A DNA stretch of 64,000 nucleotides, taken from NCBI RefSeq assembly GCF_009725235.1, contig NZ_WJFC01000002.1:62001-126000 (forward strand), read 5' to 3'. The position numbers were made by a program, and so were the translations under genes. Below the pieces are notes generated by a model. It made no database searches, had not been told where the DNA came from, and worked only from the letters and a program-made list of their open reading frames with translations. Shown in pieces: positions 1-9,541 of this stretch. The stretch's first letter is position 1; each line of letters opens with the position of its first letter. Origin of the DNA: Scytonema sp. UIC 10036. GTDB lineage: Bacteria; Cyanobacteriota; Cyanobacteriia; Cyanobacteriales; Nostocaceae.

Positions 1-780
1 AACGCCATCGATCGGGAAAACACTCAAGAAACCATTCAAGCTTTGGAACGGGCAACTGGAAAACTTGATATTCTCCTAGCACGCTACTCTGAACTGGCTC
101 TGGTTCCTGTGTCAACTCAGATAACTATTATCGATCTTGCCCCTCGGGATTTTGATTTGATTGAGCCAATTCGCGATGAAGCTAAGAGGGCTGTGAATGA
201 GGAAGATTTTCCGACTGGGCGTGCATTGTTGCACAACCTAGTGAGTGAGATTCGCACATCAACCGTCAATCTGCCACTTGAGACGTATCCTGATGCCATG
301 AAGGAGGCCGCCCGATTGTTGCATCAAGGGAGAACCGATGAAGCCAGAGCGATAATGCAACTGGCACTCTCAACTCTGGTGGTGACAGAACAATCTCGAC
401 CCATTCCACTGATTAATGCCCTTACTAAACTAGCTGCTGCAATGGCTTTAGCCGCTCAGGGACAGGATCAACAGAATCAGGACCAGCAAAATCAGGCCCA
501 GCAAAATCGGGACCAAGTACTGCGGTTGCTGGAAGATGCTCGCACCCAACTCAAGCTGGCGAGAGAACTGGGCTATGCTAGACGCGATCCCGAGTACAAA
601 GAACTTGACCGGGCAATCAGAGACATTGAGCGGCAAATCAGGGCAAAGGAGAAAACAGAAAGTCCATTTGCCAAACTCCGGGAAAAGTTCTCTAGTTTCT
701 TCAACCGGGTGTCCAGAGTCAACAGACCATCTCATGAAAGTCAGCAAACCCAAAGTCAGCTCTCTACAGCACGCTTGTGA
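1..780 (+). CDS. YfdX family protein (5'-partial)
   Basis: The reading frame is open from the first base, so the N-terminus lies outside the window. A TTG at position 43 is only an internal codon. The visible 259 residues align end to end with the next gene (1109-2083): both share the ATGK(L/I)DIL start, the STLVVTEQ segment, an RLLEDAR(T/A)QLKLA helix and a FSSFFNRVS tail. The wording matches the YfdX family, small secreted or periplasmic stress proteins best known from enterobacteria and from mobile heat-resistance loci. The exact biochemical role of YfdX is not established. A Q/N/D-rich stretch (about residues 155-170 of the visible part) is absent from the paralog. It is a short imperfect repeat that has expanded in frame. 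Confidence 0.8.
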   Translation, partial: NAIDRENTQETIQALERATGKLDILLARYSELALVPVSTQITIIDLAPRDFDLIEPIRDEAKRAVNEEDFPTGRALLHNLVSEIRTSTVNLPLETYPDAMKEAARLLHQGRTDEARAIMQLALSTLVVTEQSRPIPLINALTKLAAAMALAAQGQDQQNQDQQNQAQQNRDQVLRLLEDARTQLKLARELGYARRDPEYKELDRAIRDIERQIRAKEKTESPFAKLREKFSSFFNRVSRVNRPSHESQQTQSQLSTARL

Positions 781-1108
781 CCAAAGAAAGGGTATAAGGG
801 TATGGGGGTGTGGGGGAGCCACTGCGGTGGTGAGGCAGTCCGTTCTTGGGGGTTTCTCCCAGAAGGAACTGCCGAAAGGGTTTCCCGGCATAAAGGAGCC
901 AGTGCGTTGCAAAGCTAGTGCGGTGGACGGGTTTCCCGGCATAAAGCACCTAGCGTCGGGTTAAGCGCGTTGTAGCGACTGGCGTCAAGTGGCATTGTAG
1001 GGGAAAACCTGAATAATCCTTAGACCCAAAAAGGTACAGATGTTCGATCGCGACGAAAAAGGCATCTATCCCAGGTGCAAAACAAGTTTACAAACCAGGA
1101 GAATAATC
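781..1108. repeat. Intergenic dispersed repeat (GGGTTTCCCGGCATAAAG, two copies)
   Basis: This 328-base gap between the two yfdX genes holds no convincing gene. It carries two identical 18-base units, GGGTTTCCCGGCATAAAG, at 878-895 and 929-946 (period 51), inside a G/C-rich stretch with GGGGGTTTCTCCCAGAAGG and GTGGCGTCAAG-type words. Such sequences are common interspersed repeats in Nostocales genomes. A good ribosome site (CAGGAGAATAATC) precedes the downstream ATG at 1109. Confidence 0.6.
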
Positions 1109-2083
1109 ATGAACCGATATCACAGATTCTTTAGAAGGCTGCAAGTCCTGTTAGTGGGTATTCTTTTCTCCTCGCTTTTATTCATCGCTCCCGTTCATGC
1201 AGTTAGCTCTGCTGCGGTATCTCCTGAAACATTAAATCAGCTTGAGACTAGTCTTCAGCAGGAGATTGAAAAGGAGAGGCAACAGGCAACAGCTGAGGCT
1301 GAAAGTAAACTGGATCGAGAAGCGATCGCCGCAATCGAAGAAACTAAAAAAGCGATCGCTGCCATTGAGCGGGGAAAGACTCAAGAAGCAATTGCTGCCC
1401 TAGAACGAGCAACTGGAAAAATTGACATTCTAGTAGCACAATACCCTAAACTAGCTCTAATTCCGGTGGCGGCTCAGGTAGCGATCATCGATTTTGCCCC
1501 TCAGGATTTTAATTTGGTTGACCGAATTCGCAAACAAGTTAAGTCTGCTGTAAATGCAGAAGATTTTCCGGCGGCTCGCGAACTGTTGAACAACTTGATG
1601 AGCGAGATTCGCACAGCAATCGTCAATCTGCCATTAGAGAGATATCCAGATGCTACCAAGCAGGCAGCTCGGTTGTTGAACGAAGGCAAAATTGATGAAG
1701 CCAAAGGCGTGCTGCAACTTGCGCTCTCAACTTTAGTGGTCACAGAACAAGCTCGACCCCTGCCGCTAGTCAAAGCCCATACCGATCTAGTGACTGCGGT
1801 TACTTTAGCAGAGAAGGATCGCGACGCAGCACAGAGGTTGCTAGAAGATGCTCGTGCCCAACTCAAGTTAGCTCAAGAACTAGGATATGCCAGAGGCGAT
1901 CGCGAGTATGCAGGATTTGACAAAGCAATTAGAAATCTAGAGCGGCAAGTTAAGGCACGTGAGAACACAACAGGTGCATTTGCCAAGCTTCAGGAACAAT
2001 TCTCTAGTTTCTTCAACCGAGTATCCGAAGTCGTTAAACCAGATGATTCCTCGAAAAGGGCAGAAGCCAGGAGACGCGATTAA
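1109..2083 (+). CDS. YfdX family protein with signal peptide
   Basis: This 324-residue protein starts at the ATG at 1109, which follows an AGGAGAAT ribosome site. The frame extends upstream to 1040 without good start support. Residues 1-31 form a signal peptide: basic MNRYHRFFRR, a hydrophobic core, and a VHA cleavage-like site. The mature protein is therefore predicted to be periplasmic or exported. A charged helical segment rich in E and K (residues 40-100) precedes the conserved YfdX domain (about 105-290), and the tail is FSSFFNRVS. It is the full-length paralog of the partial gene to its left. The two lie in tandem just upstream of chaperone genes, which suggests a role in envelope or protein-folding stress. 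That role is inferred from context. Confidence 0.8.
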   Translation: MNRYHRFFRRLQVLLVGILFSSLLFIAPVHAVSSAAVSPETLNQLETSLQQEIEKERQQATAEAESKLDREAIAAIEETKKAIAAIERGKTQEAIAALERATGKIDILVAQYPKLALIPVAAQVAIIDFAPQDFNLVDRIRKQVKSAVNAEDFPAARELLNNLMSEIRTAIVNLPLERYPDATKQAARLLNEGKIDEAKGVLQLALSTLVVTEQARPLPLVKAHTDLVTAVTLAEKDRDAAQRLLEDARAQLKLAQELGYARGDREYAGFDKAIRNLERQVKARENTTGAFAKLQEQFSSFFNRVSEVVKPDDSSKRAEARRRD

Positions 2084-2140
2084 CCCTTGTCTGTACAAGA
2101 ATTAGAAGTAGAGACGCGATGAACCCTTGCCTGTATAAGA
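2071..2140. repeat. 30-base direct repeat, two copies
   Basis: Two near-identical 30-base units beginning GAGACGCGAT(T/G)AACCCTTG lie at 2071-2100 and 2111-2140, a period of 40. The first unit supplies the last codons and stop of the upstream yfdX gene (ending RRRD). The C-terminal tail is therefore partly repeat-derived. GAGACGCGAT words are a frequent interspersed repeat in cyanobacteria. Confidence 0.7.
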
Positions 2141-2208
2141 GTGAGGAGTTTTATCTCCCTCTGCTCCTCTGCCCACCCGTCCCATCGCGTTAATCTCAAG
2201 AGGTGCTG

Positions 2209-3216
2209 ATGGTTGCAGCAACTGATTTCAAAGATTATTACGAAATTCTGGGTGTCAGTAAGAACGCCACTCCGGAGGATATCAAAAAAGCCTACCGGAA
2301 ATTGGCACGGAAATATCACCCGGACTTAAATCCTAACGATAAGCAAGCCGAAGCGCGGTTCAAAGAAATTAACGAAGCTAATGAAGTGCTGTCCGACCCG
2401 GAAAAACGCCAGAAGTATGACCAGTATGGTCAGTACTGGCAACAGGCTGCGGCGGGTGTACCTCCACCCAGAGGGGCGGGTACACAAGGTTATGACTTTA
2501 GCCAGTATGACAACTTTAATGATTTCATTGATGAATTGCTGGGAGGGTTAGGTCGCAGTGGCGGTCGTACAAAACAGCGCACAGCTAATTATCGCACTAC
2601 AAGAAGACCAGAAGGATTCCGGGAATACGCCGACTTTGGCTATGGAGAAGACCTTTTCGGCGGCTTCACTGATGTTCCCGCACAGGATACAGAAGCGGCG
2701 ATCGCTCTCACTTTTTCTGAAGCGTTTCACGGTACACAGAAGCGGCTACAAATTGATGGAGAAACCATCACTGTTCGTATTCCGCCCGGTGTGAAACCGG
2801 GAAGCCGCATTCGGGTAAAAGGCAAAGGACAGATAAGTCCTTTTAACCAGCAACGCGGCGATCTTTATCTGTCGATTGAATTATTGCCTCATCCTTTCTT
2901 CAAATTTGAGGGCGATAATCTTGCCTGTGAAGTACCTGTCAGCCCAGAAGAAGCAGTGCTTGGCGCACAAATAGATGTTCCTACTCCCGATGGCAAGGTA
3001 ACGATGACGATTCCAGCCGGTGTGGATTCCGGACAAGCACTCCGGTTACGTGGCAAGGGCTGGCGCGATCCAAAAGGTAATCGTACCGCTTTGATCGTGC
3101 GGTTAAAAATTGTGACACCCAAAGATTTGAGTCTTAAGGAAAGAGAGTGCTATGAAAAATTGCGGCAGGTTAGTAGTTTTAATTCCCGTCAGGGCTTAAC
3201 GGAGGTGCGGTTATGA
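2209..3216 (+). CDS. DnaJ/CbpA-type co-chaperone (zinc-finger-less)
   Basis: The product is a 335-residue J-domain protein. Residues 6-70 form the J domain with the HPD tripeptide at 37-39, which stimulates DnaK ATPase. A short G/F-poor linker (71-165) follows, then the two C-terminal substrate-binding domains (about 170-325, with [19 protein letters not shown]). The four CxxCxGxG zinc motifs of type I DnaJ are absent, so it is a type II, CbpA-like protein. The start was set at the ATG at 2209, three bases after the AAGAGG stretch ending at 2203. A GTG at 2203 is in frame but overlaps that stretch. The stop overlaps the next start (ATGA, 3213-3216), so the two genes are translationally coupled. 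Confidence 0.9.
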   Translation: MVAATDFKDYYEILGVSKNATPEDIKKAYRKLARKYHPDLNPNDKQAEARFKEINEANEVLSDPEKRQKYDQYGQYWQQAAAGVPPPRGAGTQGYDFSQYDNFNDFIDELLGGLGRSGGRTKQRTANYRTTRRPEGFREYADFGYGEDLFGGFTDVPAQDTEAAIALTFSEAFHGTQKRLQIDGETITVRIPPGVKPGSRIRVKGKGQISPFNQQRGDLYLSIELLPHPFFKFEGDNLACEVPVSPEEAVLGAQIDVPTPDGKVTMTIPAGVDSGQALRLRGKGWRDPKGNRTALIVRLKIVTPKDLSLKERECYEKLRQVSSFNSRQGLTEVRL

Positions 3217-3530
3217 GTTCTAACCTGAGTTTGTCTTGCGTGGTGTGGACAGAAACAGGCGATCGCCTCTATAGTTTCGAGCAAGCCGCCTACCTCACCC
3301 AAACCTCGGTTTTATTGCTAGAACGATTTGCCCGCCTGGGATTAATTGAACCTGTAGGAATCATGCTGCGCCGACAGGATATATTTCGCGTTGTGCAGAT
3401 TCAAAGGTTGCACCGCGATCTGAACTTGAATTGGGTTGGAGCAGCAATGGTGCTAGATATGGTAACTGAAATTTCCCAACTCAAGGCGCAACTGGACGCC
3501 TACCGTGCTGAATTACAAATTCGTAATTAA
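3213..3530 (+). CDS. CbpM-like chaperone modulator (MerR-type helix-turn-helix)
   Basis: This 105-residue protein overlaps the DnaJ/CbpA gene by four bases and has a strong GGAGGT ribosome site at 3201-3206. The segment about residues 17-60 ([15 protein letters not shown], then [13 protein letters not shown]) is the MerR-like helix-turn-helix used by CbpM proteins to bind and inhibit the CbpA J domain. A C-terminal helix ([15 protein letters not shown]) follows. Position directly after a cbpA-like gene supports a modulator role rather than DNA binding. The last codons (QIRN) read through an AATTCGTAATT word that recurs in this genome. A transcriptional regulator remains possible. Confidence 0.75.
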   Translation: MSSNLSLSCVVWTETGDRLYSFEQAAYLTQTSVLLLERFARLGLIEPVGIMLRRQDIFRVVQIQRLHRDLNLNWVGAAMVLDMVTEISQLKAQLDAYRAELQIRN

Positions 3531-3574
3531 GAGCGTTAACAAAATAATTTATTTCTCAGCTAAGGGGCACGATT

Positions 3575-6196
3575 ATGCAACCAACCAATCCCGAGCAATT
3601 TACCGAAAAAGCCTGGGAAGCCCTTGTTCGGACTCCCGAAATTGCCAAGCAGTTTCAGCATCAGCAGATTGAGAGCGAACATTTGATGCCAGCGCTACTG
3701 AAACAGGAAGGACTCGCCAGTTCTATTTTCAACAAAGCCGGGGTAAATGTTCAAAAACTACACGAGCGCACTATCGACTTCATCAACCGTCAGCCCAAAG
3801 TATCGGGGGCTAGCAGTGGTTCGGTATACATCGGACACAGTTTAGAGACGCTGCTCGATCGCGCCGAACAATACTGCAAAGAGTTTGGTGATGAATATAT
3901 TTCTATTGAACATTTAATACTAGCTTTTACCAAAGACGATCGCTTTGGTAAAAAGTTGTTTCAAGAATTTGCACTGGATGAAAAAAAACTCCGCAACATC
4001 ATTCAACAGATTCGAGGGAGTCAAAAAGTGACAGATCAAAACCCGGAAGTTAAATATGAAGCGCTAGAAAAATACGGACGCGATTTAACCCAATTGGCAC
4101 ATGAGGGCATACTCGACCCAGTGATTGGACGAGATGAAGAAATTCGTCGCACGATTCAAATCCTTTCTCGTCGGACTAAAAATAACCCCGTGCTGATTGG
4201 TGAACCTGGTGTCGGTAAAACGGCAATTGTAGAAGGATTAGCGCAGCGCATTGTCAGTGGTGATGTCCCGGAATCATTGCGCGATCGCAAACTAATAGCT
4301 TTAGACATGGGTGCGTTAATTGCCGGAGCCAAATACCGGGGAGAATTTGAAGAACGCCTGAAAGCTGTCTTAAAAGAAATCCAAGAAGCACAGGGACAAA
4401 TCGTCTTGTTCATTGACGAAATTCACACTGTAGTTGGTGCGGGTGCAACGCAAGGATCGATGGATGCTAGCAACTTGCTCAAGCCAATGCTTGCTCGCGG
4501 CGAACTGCGCTGTATTGGTGCCACCACGCTAGATGAATACCGCAAGTACATTGAAAAAGATGCGGCTTTGGAACGTCGTTTTCAGCAGGTGTATGTCGAT
4601 CAGCCCAGTGTGGAAGATACCATCTCAATTCTGCGCGGTTTGAAAGAGCGCTACGAGTTACACCACGGCGTGAAGGTTTCTGATAGTGCGTTAGTTGCGG
4701 CAGCTACTCTGTCTGCGAGATATATTAGCGATCGCTTCTTACCCGACAAAGCTATTGATTTGGTGGATGAAGCTGCGGCTAAACTAAAAATGGAAATTAC
4801 TTCCAAACCAGAAGAATTAGACGAAATCGATCGCAAAATTCTGCAACTGGAAATGGAGCGGCTGTCACTGCAAAAAGAAACAGACAGTGCTTCCAGAGAG
4901 CGGTTAGAACGGCTGGAGAGAGAACTTGCAGAGTTAAAAGAACGCCAAGATGCCCTCAATGCTCAATGGCAGGCAGAGAAGCAAATCATCGATCGCATTC
5001 GCCAAATTAGACAAGAGATTGAGCGTGTCAATGTAGAAATTCAGCAAGCCGAACGCGATTACGACCTCAACCGGGCAGCAGAACTGAAATACAGCAAACT
5101 CACTGAGCTGCAACGACAACTAAAAGAAGCCGAAGCGCGACTAGCTCAAATCCAGACTAGCAGTAAATCTCTGTTGCGCGAAGAAGTCACCGAAGCTGAC
5201 ATTGCCGAAATTATCTCCAAGTGGACGGGTATTCTGGTGAGCAGACTGGTTGAATCGGAAATGCAAAAACTCTTGCATCTGGAAGAAGAGCTACATAAAC
5301 GTGTGATTGGTCAGGACGAAGCTGTAAGAGCGGTTGCTGATGCAATTCAACGTTCCCGTGCTGGGTTGGCAGACCCGAATCGTCCCATTGCTAGCTTTAT
5401 TTTCTTAGGCCCGACCGGGGTGGGAAAAACAGAACTGGCAAAAGCTTTAGCGGAATATCTGTTTGATACCGAAAATGCACTGGTGCGGATCGATATGTCC
5501 GAATACATGGAGAAACACGCTGTTGCCCGTCTCATTGGTGCGCCTCCAGGTTACGTGGGCTATGAAGAAGGCGGACAACTCACCGAAGCGATTCGCCGCC
5601 GACCTTATTCTGTAATTCTGTTTGACGAAATTGAGAAAGCTCATCCTGATGTATTCAACGTCCTGCTGCAAATCCTGGATGATGGTCGCCTAACTGATGC
5701 TCAAGGACGCACAGTAGATTTTAAAAATACGATCGCGATTATGACCAGCAATATTGGTTCAATATACATTTTGGATGTGGCAGGAGACGATAGCAAGTAC
5801 GAACAAATGCGCGATCGCGTCATGGAAGCAGTTCGAGAAAGTTTCCGCCCCGAATTCCTCAACCGCATTGATGAAATCATTATCTTCCATAGCTTGCGGA
5901 AGGACGAGTTGCGCGAAATTGTCAAACTACAAGTGCAGCATTTAGAGGAGCGACTGCGCGAGCGTAAACTCTTGCTCAAAATCTCCGACGAGGCTCTCGA
6001 TTGGATTGTTCAGGTCGGTTATGACCCAGTTTACGGTGCTCGTCCCCTGAAGCGGGCGATTCAGCGAGAACTAGAAACTCCGATTGCCAAAGCGATTCTA
6101 CGCGGCGAGTTCCACGAAGGCGACACAATCTACGTCCATGTGGAACATGAACGACTGGTGTTGAAGCGCTTATCATCTGAACTGGTCAACGCTTAG
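3575..6196 (+). CDS. clpB: ATP-dependent disaggregase ClpB
   Basis: The product is an 873-residue Hsp100 protein of normal ClpB length. It has an N-terminal Clp repeat domain (1-145) and a first AAA+ module with Walker [10 protein letters not shown] near residue 209 and Walker [15 protein letters not shown] coiled-coil middle domain (about 405-525) marks ClpB as opposed to ClpA/C. A second AAA+ module has Walker [10 protein letters not shown] near 612 and ends in the C-terminal small domain. ClpB works with DnaK and DnaJ to extract proteins from aggregates in the cytosol. It lies 44 bases after the CbpM-like gene, so it is probably in the same transcript. Cyanobacteria often carry two clpB copies, one heat-induced, and I cannot tell which this is. 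Confidence 0.95.
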   Translation: MQPTNPEQFTEKAWEALVRTPEIAKQFQHQQIESEHLMPALLKQEGLASSIFNKAGVNVQKLHERTIDFINRQPKVSGASSGSVYIGHSLETLLDRAEQYCKEFGDEYISIEHLILAFTKDDRFGKKLFQEFALDEKKLRNIIQQIRGSQKVTDQNPEVKYEALEKYGRDLTQLAHEGILDPVIGRDEEIRRTIQILSRRTKNNPVLIGEPGVGKTAIVEGLAQRIVSGDVPESLRDRKLIALDMGALIAGAKYRGEFEERLKAVLKEIQEAQGQIVLFIDEIHTVVGAGATQGSMDASNLLKPMLARGELRCIGATTLDEYRKYIEKDAALERRFQQVYVDQPSVEDTISILRGLKERYELHHGVKVSDSALVAAATLSARYISDRFLPDKAIDLVDEAAAKLKMEITSKPEELDEIDRKILQLEMERLSLQKETDSASRERLERLERELAELKERQDALNAQWQAEKQIIDRIRQIRQEIERVNVEIQQAERDYDLNRAAELKYSKLTELQRQLKEAEARLAQIQTSSKSLLREEVTEADIAEIISKWTGILVSRLVESEMQKLLHLEEELHKRVIGQDEAVRAVADAIQRSRAGLADPNRPIASFIFLGPTGVGKTELAKALAEYLFDTENALVRIDMSEYMEKHAVARLIGAPPGYVGYEEGGQLTEAIRRRPYSVILFDEIEKAHPDVFNVLLQILDDGRLTDAQGRTVDFKNTIAIMTSNIGSIYILDVAGDDSKYEQMRDRVMEAVRESFRPEFLNRIDEIIIFHSLRKDELREIVKLQVQHLEERLRERKLLLKISDEALDWIVQVGYDPVYGARPLKRAIQRELETPIAKAILRGEFHEGDTIYVHVEHERLVLKRLSSELVNA

Positions 6197-6301
6197 AGAG
6201 GGCAGAGGAGCACAAGGGAGAGATAACTCTTGGAAAGACTTGGGTTAATCGCGTCTCTCTTTCAAGATTTAACAACATATCAAAACATTTTTGGAAAAGC
6301 T

Positions 6302-6862
6302 ATGACTCCTGAAGATTTTAGAGAAACCAGAACAAATTCAGCATTGCCAATTGTCTTAGGTATTTTGATGATTCTGCTGGGAATTGCAGCGATCGCAGAA
6401 CCATTTATTGCCACTATTGCCATTACAATCGTATTCTCCTGGACTTTAATTATTGCTGGCATCGTCCGAATTGTTCATGCATTTCAATCACGTCACAAAC
6501 GAGGCTTCTGGACAACACTAGTAGTTGGTATTCTATACGTAATTGGTGGAATTTTGTTGATTAGCAACATCTTTGGTGCTGCGCTCTCTCTCACTTTAGC
6601 TTTTGGATTTATCATTTTTATGGAGGGTGTATTGGAGGTGATTGCAGCATTTCAAATGCGTCGAGATCCAAACTGGGGTTGGGTACTATTTAGCGGTATC
6701 ATGGCTATTATTCTAGGGATTTTGATTCTGTATCAATGGCCTATCAGCACAGTTTGGGTATTGGGAGTATTTGTAGGGATTAATTTTTTGTTGACGGGCC
6801 TTTGGATGATCATGCTTTCATTAGCTTCTCGTAGTCTTCTTGACCATAGGGCAAGAGTTTAA
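6302..6862 (+). CDS. HdeD-like DUF308 membrane protein
   Basis: This 186-residue protein has about six hydrophobic segments and repeated small-residue helices (GILMILLGIAAIAEPF, GILYVIGGILLISNI). This is the pattern of HdeD/DUF308 proteins, inner-membrane proteins linked to acid and envelope stress. The ATG at 6302 follows GGAAAAG and gives the usual family length. A TTG at 6230 is in frame and would add 24 residues with no family resemblance, though it follows AAGGGAG. It lies about 100 bases after clpB and probably shares its transcript. HdeD and YfdX genes co-occur in mobile protein-quality-control loci, which strengthens a stress role for the whole block. Confidence 0.85.
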   Translation: MTPEDFRETRTNSALPIVLGILMILLGIAAIAEPFIATIAITIVFSWTLIIAGIVRIVHAFQSRHKRGFWTTLVVGILYVIGGILLISNIFGAALSLTLAFGFIIFMEGVLEVIAAFQMRRDPNWGWVLFSGIMAIILGILILYQWPISTVWVLGVFVGINFLLTGLWMIMLSLASRSLLDHRARV

Positions 6863-7512
6863 AGCAGTTATCAGTTATCAAAGTTTGAGTTGGGGTCTAA
6901 ATCTCCAACTCAAACGTAGCACGCAATAGTGGTGGGGAACTTTGACTCCCAACTGAAAAACAGTTTACTGTTAACTATTGACTAATTTGTTGAAATAACT
7001 TTCGGTTTTATTGGTGAGCTAGAGCGCCGGTTCAGTAGAGGGAGTTGACAAATTAACAGAAATGTATATGAGGGAGATGTCACTAGAAGCTGTACGTTCG
7101 CTCCTGATTGAAGGGTGAGAGGAATTAAAGCCTGACAGGGTAAGGCAAAAACTTAATTCTGGATCTGATGGTAGTGACACCATGTAATACTTGGAAAAGA
7201 GGTCAGAGATTAACGGTGTAACACATGGTAGAGCCTACGTCGAGTTCTTCGGTGTAATACATGGTAGAGCATTGAATTTATTTATAGGTTGTGTTGAAAG
7301 GACTCAACACGAGCTAGTGGTCTGTCAATTTTCTATGTGGGTTCATGCGCTTATACGTACTTGGTAATTTCCATTATTTGATGTAATCAACGTACTATAA
7401 GCTGGTTATATACTTCGTTATATATTACATATCTAGTACAAGTCTTCAACGTATCAATAAGCGCAACCAGACTCAGGCATTGAGTCTTAATAGAGTCCTA
7501 TATAAGTTTTTC

Positions 7513-8267
7513 GGCGTTGCATAAATGCGGGATGAATCAATTAAATACTGGTATTTCCCAATACTTTAAATAATGAAGTAATAATCTAAGTGAATATTTC
7601 AGCATATCCACTGATTTGGAATAGCACAATGTTTTTCGCCCCAGTCGTGCTAAGTAATGACGTAAACGTGTATTCTCTCCTTCAACTCTAGTCATATAAG
7701 TTTTGCTCACAATATGGTCTCCTGGCTCAATAAAATTGGGGTAAACTTTCCATCCATCCGTACTTGGGAATAGCATTGCCAACAGCAAACAATTTCCCAT
7801 AGTGGTTGAAATGTTTCTGCACTATGGTCTCCCAAGACCCATGCCAAAATTCCTTCCTGAAAATGATTTACAGCACGCCACAACCAAATTTTGTTTTTTT
7901 TGACCCGACAAAGGTTTCTAGTTCATCTAACTCTCCTACTTCTGGAATTTCATCTTCTGGCAGTGCATCTGGAAGTTGTTGACCAATTTGTTTAACCCAA
8001 TAAATGATTGTTGTATGATGAACTCCTGTAGCACGCTCAATTGCTCGAAATCCCATACCGTTAACGTACAACTTCAAACATTCTTGTTTAACTTCATCAG
8101 AATAACCTTTTGGTGGGTTATAGATATCGATGAATTGGCGAGCGCAGTTTACACAAATGTGATGCGTGTTTACCTCTTCGCTTACCATTCTTCCTGACAT
8201 CAGTAGACTCACAGTATGGACAATGCACAGTAGGTTGCCTCAATTCATCCTTCTATTATGCAACGCC
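7513..8267 (-). mobile_element. IS1-family insertion sequence (decayed)
   Basis: Perfect 12-base inverted ends GGCGTTGCATAA (7513-7524) and the complement (8256-8267) continue imperfectly through a GGATGAAT word to about 25 bases. They enclose a single transposase region on the minus strand. No 8-9 base target duplication is visible at the borders, so the insertion is old or was rearranged. It sits inside the larger TA-flanked element. Confidence 0.8.
7537..8243 (-). pseudogene. IS1-family transposase, frameshifted
   Basis: Read on the minus strand, the N-terminal zinc ribbon (CPYC then VRKNGKRRGK) is in one frame. The continuation (HHICVNCARQFID, helix-turn-helix AIERATGVHHTTI) is in another after a one-base change near 8160. 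The segment ELDELETFVGSKK then reaches an A-rich slip site (AAAAAAAAC near 7890), where IS1 elements normally make a programmed -1 frameshift. The -1 frame continues as IWLWRAVNHFQEG. A further shift near 7770 is needed to reach TDGWKVYP and the C-terminal TYMTRVEGENTRLRHYLARL. One shift is natural for the family, and the other two inactivate the gene. Confidence 0.8.
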
Positions 8268-8513
8268 CAAATCCATTTGCCCCTCTCAATTTTTCCTACA
8301 TATTTATCTTTTTTTGTCAATCTCTTCTACTGAATCGGCGCTCTAGAAATTTATTAGAGAATAGCATTTAACCGTAGTCTTGAAACTCGTTTTAGATGTA
8401 TTAAAAAATAAAATTTGATACTTTCATTTCCTTTTTTTATCAACGGACAAGTGTTGGGGGTATTGTTATAAATGCTCCTTGGCTAACCCTCTGAAATCTC
8501 AATTAAATAAATC

Positions 8514-8798
8514 TTAATTATTGATGTTACGCCGTCTTTTGCGATCAAACAATCCAGACATACTCATTCCTGTCACCAGCAACCCAATCAGTCCTAATCC
8601 ATTTAAAATTGGGTAAATTGCTTCTAGATGTAATATTTCTCCTGTATGGATTTTTAACAGTAGATTAGAAGAAATTCCAGTGTAAACTGGCCATTCCTTG
8701 ACAATAGTCGTCAACATTCCAGTCAATACAGTTAATATCAAAGGTAGACAAATGATGATACCAATGGTGCGATGATACTTGCGAAATGCTCGTTTCAT
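8514..8798 (-). CDS. Small PepSY-associated transmembrane protein
   Basis: This 94-residue protein starts MKRAFRKYHRTIGIIICLPL with a transmembrane helix at 12-33. It has a second helix near 65-85 (PILNGLGLIGLLVTGMSMSG) and a basic tail. The RKYHRTIG and LLKIHTGEI words are characteristic of PepSY-associated membrane proteins, which in larger relatives accompany iron or reductase functions. This is a minimal two-helix form with unknown function. Part of its 5' region is duplicated as a fragment around 9317-9375. Confidence 0.7.
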   Translation of the reverse strand: MKRAFRKYHRTIGIIICLPLILTVLTGMLTTIVKEWPVYTGISSNLLLKIHTGEILHLEAIYPILNGLGLIGLLVTGMSMSGLFDRKRRRNINN

Positions 8799-8849
8799 AG
8801 TAATTTACCCAAAAAATTATTTGTAAATCTAATGCTGCAAAATTGATAG

Positions 8850-9287
8850 TCAAATTTTTAGCAATTGCCAGAAGTGACTGCCTTCAAGGATAAGTGTGAC
8901 AGCCCACACAAAGATACTGATGCCAGCCGCCGCCGCTGCAATATCCTTAATCACACCAATTCAGGTATCTTCCCGTTCCTCCACAAAATCACATAAGATT
9001 TCGATCGCACTGTTAAATAATTCGGCAACCAGCATCATCCCCGTTGCTAGTAAAATCAGAGTGACATCGACCCATTGCCGAAAGATAAATGAGAAGCCCA
9101 AAACTGGAACTGATAAAACAACTTTGTAGGCAACGCTAAAGTCAGAGATAACAGCGACATAAAGACCTACCAGAATAATTTTGAGCTTTCGGATGGGATG
9201 ATAACCCGATATGCGGTATCTTTTACTTTTATGTCTTTTGCGATCGCTCGCAGCTTTGTAACGGGAAAACATATCGTTCACTTTCAA
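8850..9287 (-). pseudogene. dgkA: Diacylglycerol kinase (DgkA) with in-frame stop
   Basis: The frame opens at 9287 and encodes a DgkA-type membrane protein with basic N-terminus, hydrophobic helices and the conserved AELFNSAIEILCDFVEE segment. A TGA at 8961-8963 then stops it after 108 residues. Reading on in the same frame gives IGVIKDIAAAAAGISIFVWA and a short tail to a stop at 8850. That is exactly the missing third helix of the family. The lesion is a single nonsense codon (a CGA to TGA change would explain it). DgkA phosphorylates diacylglycerol or undecaprenol in the membrane, and loss of the last helix should abolish activity. Confidence 0.85.
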
Positions 9288-9541
9288 ACTCTTGCGTCAG
9301 AAATCAAACCTTAATTGGTGTAATGATACTTGCGAAATAACCGTTTTATAATAATCCGCCGGAAAAATTATTATTTTTACCTAGTGTTTATGAAAATTGG
9401 ACGTTGCTGTTAGCGCAGCTTGGCTTTAGGCATATCATGGGATGATTTAGTCCAATATAGATTGCAATTTAGATAGTTACAGCTACCAATTCATCCCTCG
9501 AAGGAAGCAACGTCTAAAATTGTTTTCTCCTGCATCACAAA

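Larger units (their letters stand above)
7022..8343. mobile_element. TA-flanked inverted-repeat element, interrupted by an IS1-type copy
   Basis: The outer ends are a matched inverted repeat: GAGCGCCG(G/A)TTCAGTAGA at 7022 onward and its complement ending at 8343. Similarity continues inward through TTGACAAA for about 33 bases with a few mismatches. A TA dinucleotide sits at each border (7020-7021 and 8344-8345), as expected for an IS630/Tc1-type target duplication. The interior 7055-7512 has no plausible ORF. With the IS1-type insert removed the element is about 570 bases, so it resembles a non-autonomous MITE. The interior also carries two copies of a GGTGTAA(C/T)ACATGGTAGAGC motif (about 7216 and 7249). 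Confidence 0.7.

Noticed and set aside
448..964. Open frames on both strands across the end of the first yfdX gene and the following gap
   Set aside because: They overlap a real gene or run through repeated GGGTTTCCCGG units and encode low-complexity text with no family match.
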